In this document: positions 54,289 through 63,608 of the stretch, one piece after another | Layout of the letters: each line of letters begins with the position of its first letter | How positions within the stretch are numbered: position 1 is the first letter of the stretch | From: Paenibacillus nanensis | Lineage (GTDB): Bacteria > Bacillota > Bacilli > Paenibacillales > Paenibacillaceae | Reading direction: 5' to 3' | Assembly (NCBI RefSeq): GCF_003583765.1 | Contig: NZ_QXQA01000011.1 | Location: forward strand, 62,001 to 126,000 | DNA length: 64,000 nucleotides | Translations under genes and position numbers: made by a program | The notes under the pieces: model-generated | What the model was told of the DNA's origin: nothing | The model's database searches: none | The model's input: only the letters and a program-made list of their open reading frames with translations

Positions 54289-54987
54289 ATGACGATAAAA
54301 CGAATCAAATATCATAGGGTTTACGAGGATGTCATCGAGCAAATTAAAAATTTAATTTTGGAGGGCAACCTTGCTCCTGGGGATGTGCTGCCGACAGAGC
54401 GGGAGCTCGCGCAGGCGTTCGGCATTAGCCGAGGCACGCTGCGGGAGGCGTTCCGCATCCTCGAGCGCGAAGGGCTTATTGACGCAAGGCCGGGGGGCGG
54501 CCGCTTCCTAAGCAAGGCGCTCGACGTTGCGGAGGATAAAAACCGCATCATGGACAATATCGAGAGAGCGACAATTATCGAGCTGCTTGAGGCGAGGGAG
54601 CTGTTCGAGACAGGCATCGTCGAGCTGGCGGCGAAGCGCGCCACGGAAGAGGATATCGCGGAGATCGAAGCGGCGTTCGAGAAGTGGGGGCAGATCGACC
54701 GGGATAGCGAAGACCGCGCGAAGCCGGATCAGGCGTTTCACCTGTCGATCGCCAAGGCGACTCATAACGTGGTGCTGGTCAACATGATCGAGCTTCATAT
54801 GGATTTGCTGCAGCGGACGCTGAGCAAGACGGCCAAAATTCCGGGGCGCACAAGCGAAGTGTATGAGGAGCATCTGCTCATTCTGCAAGCGATCAAGGAG
54901 CGCGATCCCGTGAAGGCAAAGCTCGCGCTGCTTCATCATCTCGGCAAAGTAAAGGAAAACATCCAGAAAAACGTTGTTCATGCTTAA
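54289..54987 (+). CDS. GntR-family regulator, FadR subfamily (FCD domain)
   Basis: A 232-aa repressor: winged helix at about 8-76 (VLPTERELAQAFGISRGTLR) and an all-helical FCD ligand domain at about 90-220 with the metal/ligand-binding His and Asp positions (DQAFHLSIAKATHN, ELHMDLL). FadR-type proteins usually sense an organic acid or sugar acid and bind TTGG-N-CCAA dyads. Three such dyads flank this gene: before the esterase, before itself and before the AtuA-like gene. It therefore probably controls the whole 51.5-64 kb block. Confidence 0.92.
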   Translation: MTIKRIKYHRVYEDVIEQIKNLILEGNLAPGDVLPTERELAQAFGISRGTLREAFRILEREGLIDARPGGGRFLSKALDVAEDKNRIMDNIERATIIELLEARELFETGIVELAAKRATEEDIAEIEAAFEKWGQIDRDSEDRAKPDQAFHLSIAKATHNVVLVNMIELHMDLLQRTLSKTAKIPGRTSEVYEEHLLILQAIKERDPVKAKLALLHHLGKVKENIQKNVVHA

Positions 54988-55021
54988 GGAGGGGGAGCTG
55001 GATTAGCGCCCTTTCCTGGAA

Positions 55022-55040
55022 TAATTGGGCAATCCAATTA
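55022..55040. promoter_or_regulatory. GntR operator 3 (AtuA operon)
   Basis: TAATTGGGCAATCCAATTA repeats the perfect 7-bp arms of operator 1 with a different spacer. It lies in the 110-bp gap before the AtuA-like gene. Confidence 0.75.
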
Positions 55041-55097
55041 TCCAGCCGACCAATGTGGGAATGGACATAAAAATAAATCGCCAAAGAGGGATTGCAC

Positions 55098-56447
55098 ATG
55101 AACACAGACATTCGGATTTTATCGCCATGCGGCATGCTGGGATACGGCTTCCCGGAGCAATCCTTTTTAAGAGGAATGGAATATGAGCTGCACGGCATCG
55201 TCGTGGATGCCGGCTCTACGGACGCGGGGCCGCACAAGCTGGGAGCGGGCGTATCCATCGTCAGCAAGCGCGCCGCGAAGAAGGATCTCGACATCATCAT
55301 CTCGAACGGAGTGCCCCGCGGCATTCCGATCATTATCGGCTCGGCCGGCGGCTCCGGCGCAGAGAAGCATGTGAACTGGACGCTCGAGATTATACGCGAA
55401 ATATTGGAGGAACGAGGGCTGGAGGCGAAAATTTCCGTTATTTGGGCCGACTTTACGCAAGAGGAAGTGCTGAAGGCCAGCCGGGAAGGCCGGATCCATC
55501 CGCTAAGTCCCAACATCCCGCAGCTGGATGAAGAAGCGATCAGAGAGACGAGCAGCATCGTGGCGCAGATGGGGCATGAGCCGATCGTGGAGGCGCTGAG
55601 GCAGGGCAGCGACATTATCGTTTGCGGCCGGGCATACGACCCTTCGCCGTTCGCGGCGATCGGCATTTATCATGGCAAGGATCCCGGTCTTTCCTATCAC
55701 CTCGGCAAAATATTGGAGTGCGGCGCGCTCTGCGCGGAGCCGGGAACGACGAAGGACGGCATACTCGGCACGATTACGGATGACGCGTTTCTGGTGCAGT
55801 CGCTGAATCCGGAACGGAGATGCAGCCCGATCAGCGTTGCGGCCCATACCTTCTACGAGAAGGAGCATCCGTATATTCTTCACGGTCCGGGCTTCACGCT
55901 CGACCTGGAGCACTGCCGATTCGAGGAGCCGGAGGAAGGGATCGTACGCGTAACGGGGAGCCGCTACCTGCCGGCGGATAAATATTTTATCAAGCTCGAA
56001 GGGGCAAGGCGGGTCGCCTACCGGACGTTCGTCGTGGCGGGCATCCGGGATCCGATCCTGATCGCGAAGCTGGAGGAAGTCGAGGCGTGCGTGAAGGAAG
56101 GGGCGCAGCAGTATTACCGGGACATTCCGGACTCGGACTACAGCATTCATTTTTATAATTACGGCATAAACGGAGTGCTCGGCCATAAGGAGCCGGAGAA
56201 GCTTCGGGGGCATGAAATCGGCGTGATGTTCGAAGTGGTGGCGAAGACGCAGGAGCTTGCCAGCAGCATATGCGCGACGGTCCGCTCGACCTTCCTCCAC
56301 TACGGCTACGAGGGGCGCAAATCGACGGCCGGCAATCTGGCTTTTCCGTTCGCGCCGAGCGACGTCGAGTTCGGTCCCGTCTATGAGTTTTCGGTCTACC
56401 ATCTGATGGAGAGTGACCGGGGAGCTTTCCGGATCGAGCATATTTAA
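55098..56447 (+). CDS. AtuA-like (DUF1446) family protein
   Basis: A 449-aa protein of the acyclic terpene utilisation AtuA-like family. Features are a Gly-rich N-terminal region with VVDAGSTDAGPHKLG, GSAGGSGAEKH, and CGRAYDPSPFAAIG. The family name comes from Pseudomonas citronellol degradation, but most members stand in other catabolic operons and their reaction is unknown. The ATG at 55098 lies 6 nt after AAAGAGGGA. It is followed after 22 bp by a DUF4387 gene, a usual partner, suggesting a two-subunit enzyme. The context with a sugar transporter and glycohydrolases argues against terpenes here. Confidence 0.85.
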   Translation: MNTDIRILSPCGMLGYGFPEQSFLRGMEYELHGIVVDAGSTDAGPHKLGAGVSIVSKRAAKKDLDIIISNGVPRGIPIIIGSAGGSGAEKHVNWTLEIIREILEERGLEAKISVIWADFTQEEVLKASREGRIHPLSPNIPQLDEEAIRETSSIVAQMGHEPIVEALRQGSDIIVCGRAYDPSPFAAIGIYHGKDPGLSYHLGKILECGALCAEPGTTKDGILGTITDDAFLVQSLNPERRCSPISVAAHTFYEKEHPYILHGPGFTLDLEHCRFEEPEEGIVRVTGSRYLPADKYFIKLEGARRVAYRTFVVAGIRDPILIAKLEEVEACVKEGAQQYYRDIPDSDYSIHFYNYGINGVLGHKEPEKLRGHEIGVMFEVVAKTQELASSICATVRSTFLHYGYEGRKSTAGNLAFPFAPSDVEFGPVYEFSVYHLMESDRGAFRIEHI

Positions 56448-56469
56448 GGCATCAGGAGGAGGATAAGCG

Positions 56470-56796
56470 ATGACACAACTCGGACAGCTCGCGAAGGTGC
56501 TGCGGAGCAAAAACTCCGGTCCATTCGAGCTCACGCTAGACGTATTGTTCGATTCCGAGGACCGTTACCGGATGGTGAAGGATTCCGGACTCATAACGAA
56601 AAAAACGGTCAGCGAATTGTACGGCATTACGGAAGAACAAATTCATCATTTGGTGTTTTTCGACCAAGCGCTCGGTTTCAAAATTACGTTCGCCCGCGAC
56701 ATCTCATCCGGCACGGTCGGCGACCGCGACGTATACGGGGCTCAGCAGCACGCTCCTCTAATGGTGCTTGATGTCGGTCCCATGAAGGAGGAGTAA
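56470..56796 (+). CDS. DUF4387 protein
   Basis: A 108-aa protein. The segments AKVLRSKNSGPFELTLDV and FARDISSGTVGDRDVYG match DUF4387, which is found next to, or fused with, AtuA-like proteins. It probably forms the small subunit of the same enzyme. It has no signal peptide. It ends 3 bp before the next permease gene, so transport and enzyme genes are tightly co-translated. Function unknown. Confidence 0.85.
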   Translation: MTQLGQLAKVLRSKNSGPFELTLDVLFDSEDRYRMVKDSGLITKKTVSELYGITEEQIHHLVFFDQALGFKITFARDISSGTVGDRDVYGAQQHAPLMVLDVGPMKEE

Positions 56797-56799
56797 GCG

Positions 56800-57693
56800 A
56801 TGAAAGCGTTAAGGCGCATGCGGAAGGACTGGGTGATTTACGCCATGCTGTTCTTCCCGCTGCTCTACTTTGTAATCTTCCATGTCATTCCGCTGTACGG
56901 CATGAAGCTTGCCTTCCAGGATTACCGCATCCTGGGCGACCACGTCTGGGTCGGCTGGAAGCACTTCAAGGTGCTGTTCAGCTCGCCGGCCTTCGGCAGC
57001 GTCATGGAAAATACGATCATCATCAGCTTGATGAAGATCATCTTCGTTTTTCCGATACCGATCGCGCTGTCTCTGCTCATTAATGAGGTGCGCAGCTCGA
57101 AATACCGGAAATACGTACAGTCTGTCGTCTATCTCCCGCATTTCCTGTCATGGGTTGTGATCGCGGGCATCTGGATCAGCCTGCTGAACCCAACTGACGG
57201 CGGCGTCAACCTGATCGCGAATCTGTTCGGCATCCCGTCGGTCGACTACATGACGAGCAAGGAGCATATCCGCTGGGTGTTTGTCGTATCCGAGATATGG
57301 CGGAGCGCGGGCTGGGATTCCATCATCTATCTGGCCGCGATTTTGAAAATCAGTCCGGGTCTGTACGAAGCGGCCAAGATCGACGGAGCAAGCAGGCTGC
57401 AGCAGATGATTTACATTACGCTGCCTCATCTCTACAGCACGATTGTAACCGTATTCATTTTGAACCTTGGCTTCTTCATGAACGCCGGCTTCGACCAAGT
57501 GTTTAACTTCATGAACGATTCCGTCATCAGCGTCGTAGACATCCTGGACACGTACGTGTACCGGATCGGTATCGGCAACGGCCAGTTCGCCTACGCGACG
57601 GCGGCAAGTCTGTTCAAAGGAACCATCGGCATCGTGCTGATTCTGGGAACGCATTTTATATCGAAGCGCATCTCGGGCAAAGGCGTCTGGTAA
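56800..57693 (+). CDS. Sugar ABC transporter permease (LplB-like)
   Basis: A 297-aa permease with six predicted helices and the EAA loop YEAAKIDGASRLQQMIYI. It starts 3 bp after the DUF4387 gene. With the next permease and the LplA-like protein at 58752 it forms an importer that lacks its own ATPase. Its substrate is presumably the compound processed by the AtuA-like and glycohydrolase proteins. Confidence 0.92.
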   Translation: MKALRRMRKDWVIYAMLFFPLLYFVIFHVIPLYGMKLAFQDYRILGDHVWVGWKHFKVLFSSPAFGSVMENTIIISLMKIIFVFPIPIALSLLINEVRSSKYRKYVQSVVYLPHFLSWVVIAGIWISLLNPTDGGVNLIANLFGIPSVDYMTSKEHIRWVFVVSEIWRSAGWDSIIYLAAILKISPGLYEAAKIDGASRLQQMIYITLPHLYSTIVTVFILNLGFFMNAGFDQVFNFMNDSVISVVDILDTYVYRIGIGNGQFAYATAASLFKGTIGIVLILGTHFISKRISGKGVW

Positions 57694-57703
57694 AGGAGGG
57701 ATC

Positions 57704-58585
57704 ATGCGCATGAGAAGGCTGGAGCTATCCAAAATTATCATTTATATCATCTTGTTTCTGTCCACGCTGACGGTGCTGGTTCCGATCCTGAATCTGCTGG
57801 CGCTTTCCTTGACGGATCCGGGCAAAGCTCATCTGATGAGCGGTCTCGATATATGGCCGAAAGGGTTATCGTTCATCAACTACGAGCTGCTGCTGTCGAA
57901 TCCGCTCATTACGGGCAGCATTCTGAATTCGGTTTGGATTACGGTGGCGGGCACCTTTCTTAACCTGCTGCTGACGTCCATGGCGGCGTACGTGCTGGCG
58001 CGCACGACGTTTATCGGGAAAAAGCTTGTGCTTCTGTTCTTGATCGTGATCATGGTGTTCGAGCCGGGGCTCATTCCGGAGTACCTGCTGGTGAAGGATC
58101 TCGGCCTGATGAATGACTTGAACGCCCTTATTTTATATAAGGCTGTGAACGTCTACTATTTGTTCATCCTGATGCGGTTTTTCCAAGACATCCCGGAAGA
58201 AATTCTCGAGGCGTCAAGAATTGACGGCGCGGGCCACTTCCGCATCTACACGTGGATTATTCTGCCGCTTTCCAAGCCCGGACTCGCTACGCTCGGTTTG
58301 TTCTACGGCGTGTTCCACTGGAACGAATACTTCCGGGCGACCATCTATATTTCCGAGCCGGCCAAATGGCCGCTCCAGGTTGTGCTCAGGCAGTTCGTCG
58401 TCCGCAAGGACAACACGGCGATCATCGGCTCGCAGAACGATTTGTTCGGCGGGGCCGTCAGCTTTGACTTCGCTTCCCTGCAAGCCGGCACGATTATTCT
58501 CGCGATTGTGCCGCTGCTGATCCTATATCCGTTTATCCTAAAATATTACGCCAAGGGAGCGCTAGAAGGAGGGGTGAAGGATTAG
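57704..58585 (+). CDS. Sugar ABC transporter permease (LplC-like)
   Basis: A 293-aa permease with six helices and the EAA-like loop ILEASRIDGAGHFRIYTW, ending in GGVKD. AAAGGAGGG precedes two close ATG codons at 57704 and 57710; either would give almost the same protein. It starts 10 bp after its partner permease. Confidence 0.92.
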   Translation: MRMRRLELSKIIIYIILFLSTLTVLVPILNLLALSLTDPGKAHLMSGLDIWPKGLSFINYELLLSNPLITGSILNSVWITVAGTFLNLLLTSMAAYVLARTTFIGKKLVLLFLIVIMVFEPGLIPEYLLVKDLGLMNDLNALILYKAVNVYYLFILMRFFQDIPEEILEASRIDGAGHFRIYTWIILPLSKPGLATLGLFYGVFHWNEYFRATIYISEPAKWPLQVVLRQFVVRKDNTAIIGSQNDLFGGAVSFDFASLQAGTIILAIVPLLILYPFILKYYAKGALEGGVKD

Positions 58586-58630
58586 CACGGGAAGGGCAAT
58601 ACGCAAGGCAGTTAAACGAAACATTATATG

Positions 58631-58728
58631 AGGCTTCAAAAAGTTCCAGCTCTTGCTTCAAGCGTCTGACACCAACAAGCTTATTCCGCGAAGCCGCCGC
58701 TATGCGGACCGCACCGGACTTTTTGAAC
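58631..58728. repeat. Short element with inverted ends related to the 13-kb element
   Basis: CTTCAAAAAGTTCC (58634-58647) and GGACTTTTTGAAC (58716-58728) are inverted ends around about 70 bp without coding potential. The ends match those of the 13168-13416 element apart from one extra T. It lies between the LplC-like permease and the binding-protein gene, where the ends could pair as an mRNA hairpin. Confidence 0.45.
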
Positions 58729-58751
58729 TTCAAAAGGGGAGAATGGTAAAG

Positions 58752-60257
58752 ATGAAAAAAGTAAGTTTACTGCTCATTATCGCAATGCTGGGTGCGCTGC
58801 TGGCCGCCTGCTCGTCCAATTCGAACAACGGGAACGGCGGCAACGATCCGGCCCCAAGCAATGCCGGAACGGCTGAGCCGGGCGCAAGCGCCGATCCCGT
58901 TACGCTGAAGATCGTATACAAGGATGAAGGAACGGCGAATCCTGTATCGGTGAAGTTTTTTCAGGAACTAGAGAAAGCGCTTCAAGAGGATGAGGGACTG
59001 AACGTAAAGTTTGAGCTGGTTGACCTTGCGCAGGGCAGCTACGCGGAAAACCTGAACCTGCTGCTTCTGGGCGGCACGATTCCGGACATTATTTACTTCC
59101 AGGGCGGCGACCAGCAGATTGCGGATCAGGGGCTGCTCGAAGATTTGACGCCTTATATCGAGAAATCCACTTATATTAAAGATATTATTCTGCCTCACAA
59201 TAAGACGCGGATGGAGAGCTATCCGTACCTGCTCTGGATTAAGCCGCTTGCGCCGAAGACGCCCGTTATCCGCGCGGATTGGCTGAATGCGGTGGACAGC
59301 TCGAAGGCGCTGCTGGAAAATCCGACCGTCGACAACTACTATGCCTTCTTCAAAGAGCTGGTGGAGAAAAAGCCGGGCGGCGACAAGCCGAGCTACGCGC
59401 TGACGGCAGCCGGCGATATTGCGGAGATCAACTTTATTTTCAACACGGCGTTCGGCCTCGACACGACTTGGCTGAAGAAGGAAGACGGCACGTACGAATA
59501 TTCGAAGGTATCGCAGAACGAGAAGGAGAAGCTGGCCTTCTACAACAAGCTGTACTCCGAAGGATTGCTTGACCCGCAATTCATTACGAAGCAATGGGAT
59601 ACGAAGGAAGACGCGTTCTACAAAGGCGAAGCCGCTGTCATTACCGGCACGGCAGGCAAAATCATCGACCTGTACGACGGCCGCATGAAAGAGCTGAATG
59701 GCGACGGCGCGAATGTGGTCGTCCTTCCGCCGGCGAAAGGCGAGGCGCAAGGCTTCGGCGCGACCGACGTGACGAAGGAGTCCAGAGGCTTGGCGATCTC
59801 CTCGCAGTCGCCGCATAAAGACATCGCGTTCAAAGTGTTCGATTACTTGGCAAGTCCGAAAGGACAAGAGCTGGACCGCCTCGGCTTCGAGAACGAGCAT
59901 TACACGGTGAAGGACGGCCAAATCGAGCTGAACGACAAATACTACAGCGAGTGGTACGCCCGCTTCTGGGAGCCGCTCGAGATGAAGTCCGAGACGCCGC
60001 TTAAGACGCCGCTGCTCGGCGAGCCGGGCACACAATCGCTGAAGGCCGCTTCCGACTACTATACGGAAGACAATAGCTTTATCATTCCGGAGCAGTTTGT
60101 CGCGAACTGGGATGCGATGAACAACCTGTACAAGGAATATTCGACCGACTTTATTACCGGCAAGAGAAATCTGTCCGAATTCGACGCGTTCGTAGAAGCT
60201 TGGTACGCGGCGGGCGGCACGGACGTTACGAAATACGCCAACGAAAACATCAAGTAA
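58752..60257 (+). CDS. Extracellular solute-binding lipoprotein (LplA-like)
   Basis: A 501-aa binding protein with signal peptide MKKVSLLLIIAMLGALL and lipobox LAAC, then an Asn/Gly/Pro/Ala linker. The start at 58752 lies 10 nt after GGGGAG; ATG 58743 touches the SD. It completes the importer with the two permeases upstream. The 166-bp gap before it holds the inverted-repeat element, which may set its expression level. Ligand unknown. Confidence 0.9.
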   Translation: MKKVSLLLIIAMLGALLAACSSNSNNGNGGNDPAPSNAGTAEPGASADPVTLKIVYKDEGTANPVSVKFFQELEKALQEDEGLNVKFELVDLAQGSYAENLNLLLLGGTIPDIIYFQGGDQQIADQGLLEDLTPYIEKSTYIKDIILPHNKTRMESYPYLLWIKPLAPKTPVIRADWLNAVDSSKALLENPTVDNYYAFFKELVEKKPGGDKPSYALTAAGDIAEINFIFNTAFGLDTTWLKKEDGTYEYSKVSQNEKEKLAFYNKLYSEGLLDPQFITKQWDTKEDAFYKGEAAVITGTAGKIIDLYDGRMKELNGDGANVVVLPPAKGEAQGFGATDVTKESRGLAISSQSPHKDIAFKVFDYLASPKGQELDRLGFENEHYTVKDGQIELNDKYYSEWYARFWEPLEMKSETPLKTPLLGEPGTQSLKAASDYYTEDNSFIIPEQFVANWDAMNNLYKEYSTDFITGKRNLSEFDAFVEAWYAAGGTDVTKYANENIK

Positions 60258-60269
60258 GGAGCTAATGCC

Positions 60270-61422
60270 ATGACTTCGTTTCGAGACCGGGTGAGAGGCG
60301 TGGTCGTATCGACCGCGCTGGGAGATGCGCTGGGAGCGCCGATCTGAAAAGCTGACGTACGAGCAAATCAAGGAGCGGTACGGCCGGGTGGAGTCGATCA
60401 TGACCCGCTGGCATAAGATCGACCTTCCCGCCGACGTCAGGCTTGGCAGAGTCAGAGGCGACGGCATCGTAACCGACGACACGCTTATGACGGTCGCGCT
60501 CATCAACGTGTATCTCGCCGAAGGCAGACATCTGGACGCCTATGACATGGGCAATGAATTCGTGAAGGAAATCGCCTTCCGAAAGACGTTTGTGCCGGAG
60601 CTGAACCAGGAGACGTTCATTATCGACCGGTTGTTTTATCCGGAGAAATATATTTTCATGCGCCATGTGCTCGCGAATTGCGATCCGAGGGAAGCGGGCA
60701 TTGGCAATATGGTGAACTGCGGGGCGGCGATGTATATCGCCCCCGTAGGGATCGTGAACGCCGGGCATCCGAAGGCGGCTTACGATGAGGCGATCTTGTT
60801 CGCGATGGGGCATCAAAGCAGCTACGGCCTTGAGGCCGCGGGCGTGCTCGCGGCCTGCGTCGCCAAAGCGTTCGAGCCGGGCGTCCGTGTGGACGACATC
60901 GTGCAGACGGCCATCGAGCTGGCGAAGGACGGCACCAAAGCGGCGATTCGCGAGCTGACGGAAGCCGCAAGGGAGCTGAGGGCGGAGCGGGACGACATGG
61001 ATAAGGTGATCGCCGTCTTCCAATCGATTATGCTGAAATATTCGCCGATGGGCGACGATGTCAGCCGGCATATCGATAAGGTGGGCGTGCCGAGCAATCA
61101 CTACACGCCAAGCCGCCTTTGGTCGATCGAAGAGCTGCCGATGGCGCTTGCCTTCATTGTGCTGAACGACGGAGAGTACTACCGTTCCATTCTGGACGGC
61201 GTCAATTCCGGACGGGACACCGATTCGATCGGCGTAATGGCGGGCGTTATTTTAGGCGCGATGTATGGAGTAGAGGCCGTCAAGCAGGCCGATATCGAGC
61301 AGCTGAACAAGGTGAACCGGCTGGATTTGATCGGCATAGCCGACCGCTTCAGCGAGGCGGCGGAGAAGATCATCCGCCAGGATTTGCAGGCGCACGAAGC
61401 AAGGAAGGCCGTATTGGGTTAA
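60270..61422 (+). pseudogene. ADP-ribosylglycohydrolase family gene with a frameshift
   Basis: Begins ATG at 60270 and encodes RVRGVVVSTALGDALGAPI, the typical N-terminus with the metal-site Gly-Asp, then meets TGA at 60345. Skipping one base there (T60345) restores EKLTYEQIKERYGRVES and a full enzyme of about 384 residues including GDGIVTDDT and GRDTDSIGVMAG, the magnesium-binding motifs. The rest of the gene shows no decay. It may be a recent inactivation, a sequencing error or, less likely, a +1 recoding site. The family cleaves ADP-ribosyl or other glycosidic bonds. It lies 12 bp after the binding protein. Confidence 0.85.
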
Positions 61423-61448
61423 CGTTTGCGGAACGGGAGTGGAGAGAG

Positions 61449-63557
61449 ATGATACCGAAGCATTATGTGGAAACGGTCTACGCAGGTTTTCTTGGCATGA
61501 ACGTCGGCATCCGGCTCGGAGCGCCGATTGAGCCCGTCGTCTGGACGCATGACCGGATCAGGGATGTATACGGCGATATCCGGTCTTACGTGAAGGAATA
61601 CAAGACGTTCTCGGCGGATGACGACGCGAACGGCCCGGTCTTTTTTATCCGGGCGCTGTATGACGACGCGGTTGACCGCGAGCTTACGCCGGACGATGTC
61701 GGGAAGGCATGGCTCAATTACGCGAGGGAAGGCATCGGCATGTTCTGGTGGGGCGGAGAGAACGTCAGCACCGAGCATACGGCATATTTGAACTTGCGGC
61801 GGGGCATTCCGGCGCCGCGCTCCGGTTCGATTGAGGTGAACGGCCTGGAGCTTGCGGAGCAGATCGGCGGCCAAATCTTTATCGATTCCTGGGGGCTGCT
61901 GTTCCCGGGCCAAGTCGAGAAGGCTGCCGAATACGCGGAGAAAGCGGCCAGCGTCTCGCATGACGGCAATGGACTGTACGGGGCGAGGTTTATGGCGGCC
62001 TGCATCGCAAAAGCGTTCGAAGCCGCGTCGATCGACGAGGTGATCGCGGCCGGGCTCAGCGTCATTCCGGAGGACTCCACGTATGCGCGCGTCGTTCATG
62101 CGGTCATGGCGTTCCATAAAAGTAACCCGTCGGATTTCCGCGCTTGCTGGAACTATCTTGACGAGAATTGGGGCTACGACAAATATACGGGCGTCTGCCA
62201 TATCATTCCGAATGCGGGCGTTTGCGTCCTCGCCCTGCTGTACGGCGCCGGCGATTTCGCGCGTACGGTGGAATACGCGTCGATGTGCGGCTGGGATACG
62301 GATTGCAATGCGGGCAACGTAGGGACTATACTCGGCGTAATGGGAGGACTCGCCGGCATACCGGAGCATTACCGGAAGCCGATTAACGATTTTATCGTCG
62401 CGTCCAGCGTGTCGGGCTATTTGAACCTCGTCGACTTTCCGACGTTCGCGAAGGAGCTGGCGCTGCTCGGCTACCGCGTGAACGGAGAGGAGGCGCCGGA
62501 GGAGCTGAAGCGGCGGGTTAAGCCGGGCGAGCTATTTTTCGATTTCGACCTGCCGGGGTCGACGCATGGCTTCCGCACAAGCAACTCGTTCAAAACGCCG
62601 GTTGTCCGCCATTCCGGCGCGGTGCATACGGATGACAGCAGGGGCTCGCTTGAGGTCGTATTTGACCGGCTTGTAGAAGGAGACAGCAGCAAGCTGTATT
62701 TCAAGCCGTTCTACCGCCGCGAGGAATTTAACGATGAGAAGTATAAGCCGGTGTTTGCGCCGCTCGCCTGCGCAGGCCAGACGGTGAAAGCTTCGTTTTA
62801 CCTGGATCAGTGGGAAGGGCGGCCGCTGACGCTGACTTCATACGTGCGGAATACGCATACGAAGGAAGACGTAAGGCTGGATACGGTCACTCCCGCTAGC
62901 GGCCGCTGGACCGAGATCGAATTTGTTATTCCGGATACAGACGGCGCTGTGATCGATGAGATCGGCTGGATTCTCGAAAGCGCGTCGCCGCTCACGGACC
63001 GGGCGATTGGCAGCTTGTATTTGGGCTGCTTCCACGTATCGGGCGCAGCCGACTATACGATCGATTTCGCAAAGCAATATAAGGAGTTCGGATCCGTAAC
63101 GCCGTTCGCGCAGCATCGCGGGAAGTGGGAGCTTCAGGGCGGCGCGCTTCACTGCGTGACGGATGGCGATTGCTCAACGTATTCGGGAAATTATTATGCG
63201 AAGAAGACGGTCGTGGAAGCGACGATCAAGCCGATCGCGGGCGACAGCCACTGCATGATTGCAAGAGCGCAGGGCATTATGCGCCATTACCTGGCGGGCT
63301 TCGATGGAGCGGGCACGGTATCGCTGATCCGGCAAAACTTCGGACAGGAGCGTCTGGCGAGCGCCGCCTTCGATTGGAAGCATGGCGAAGAATACCGCTT
63401 TAAGCTTACGGCGGACGGAGACATGATGACGTTAATGATTAACGGAGCGAATGTGTTGGAGTGCAAGGACGATGCGTTCGCCGGCGGCATGTTCGGCTTC
63501 GGCTGCCTGAAGCAAGGGGAGAATGAGATCCGGGATGTGCGGGTTCATTCCGAATAG
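61449..63557 (+). CDS. ADP-ribosylglycohydrolase family protein with C-terminal LamG/DUF1080-like domain
   Basis: A 702-aa protein. Residues 1-350 form an ADP-ribosylglycohydrolase-type fold with TFSADDDANG near the N-terminus and GWDTDCNAGNVGTILG as the second metal motif. The middle (about 380-510) is a beta-rich domain and the C-terminus (about 540-702) resembles the concanavalin-like LamG/3-keto-disaccharide hydrolase (DUF1080) fold. No signal peptide. The start at 61449 follows GTGGAGAG; an open frame back to 61119 lies inside the previous gene. It follows the frameshifted paralogue by 26 bp, and the two share little sequence beyond the motifs. Confidence 0.85.
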   Translation: MIPKHYVETVYAGFLGMNVGIRLGAPIEPVVWTHDRIRDVYGDIRSYVKEYKTFSADDDANGPVFFIRALYDDAVDRELTPDDVGKAWLNYAREGIGMFWWGGENVSTEHTAYLNLRRGIPAPRSGSIEVNGLELAEQIGGQIFIDSWGLLFPGQVEKAAEYAEKAASVSHDGNGLYGARFMAACIAKAFEAASIDEVIAAGLSVIPEDSTYARVVHAVMAFHKSNPSDFRACWNYLDENWGYDKYTGVCHIIPNAGVCVLALLYGAGDFARTVEYASMCGWDTDCNAGNVGTILGVMGGLAGIPEHYRKPINDFIVASSVSGYLNLVDFPTFAKELALLGYRVNGEEAPEELKRRVKPGELFFDFDLPGSTHGFRTSNSFKTPVVRHSGAVHTDDSRGSLEVVFDRLVEGDSSKLYFKPFYRREEFNDEKYKPVFAPLACAGQTVKASFYLDQWEGRPLTLTSYVRNTHTKEDVRLDTVTPASGRWTEIEFVIPDTDGAVIDEIGWILESASPLTDRAIGSLYLGCFHVSGAADYTIDFAKQYKEFGSVTPFAQHRGKWELQGGALHCVTDGDCSTYSGNYYAKKTVVEATIKPIAGDSHCMIARAQGIMRHYLAGFDGAGTVSLIRQNFGQERLASAAFDWKHGEEYRFKLTADGDMMTLMINGANVLECKDDAFAGGMFGFGCLKQGENEIRDVRVHSE

Positions 63558-63608
63558 ACGCTGACGGTGAAGGTCACTCGCAGCGGAGAAGGGAGCGCGA
63601 ACGGTCGC

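Noticed and set aside
60325..60360. prfB-like programmed +1 frameshift as the main reading
   Set aside because: The P-site codon ATC cannot re-pair well after a +1 shift and the GGGAG is not at the prfB spacing, so a mutation or sequence error is more likely.
61119..61448. N-terminal extension of the second glycohydrolase-family protein
   Set aside because: It is an out-of-frame reading of the preceding gene with no SD; ATG at 61449 has one.
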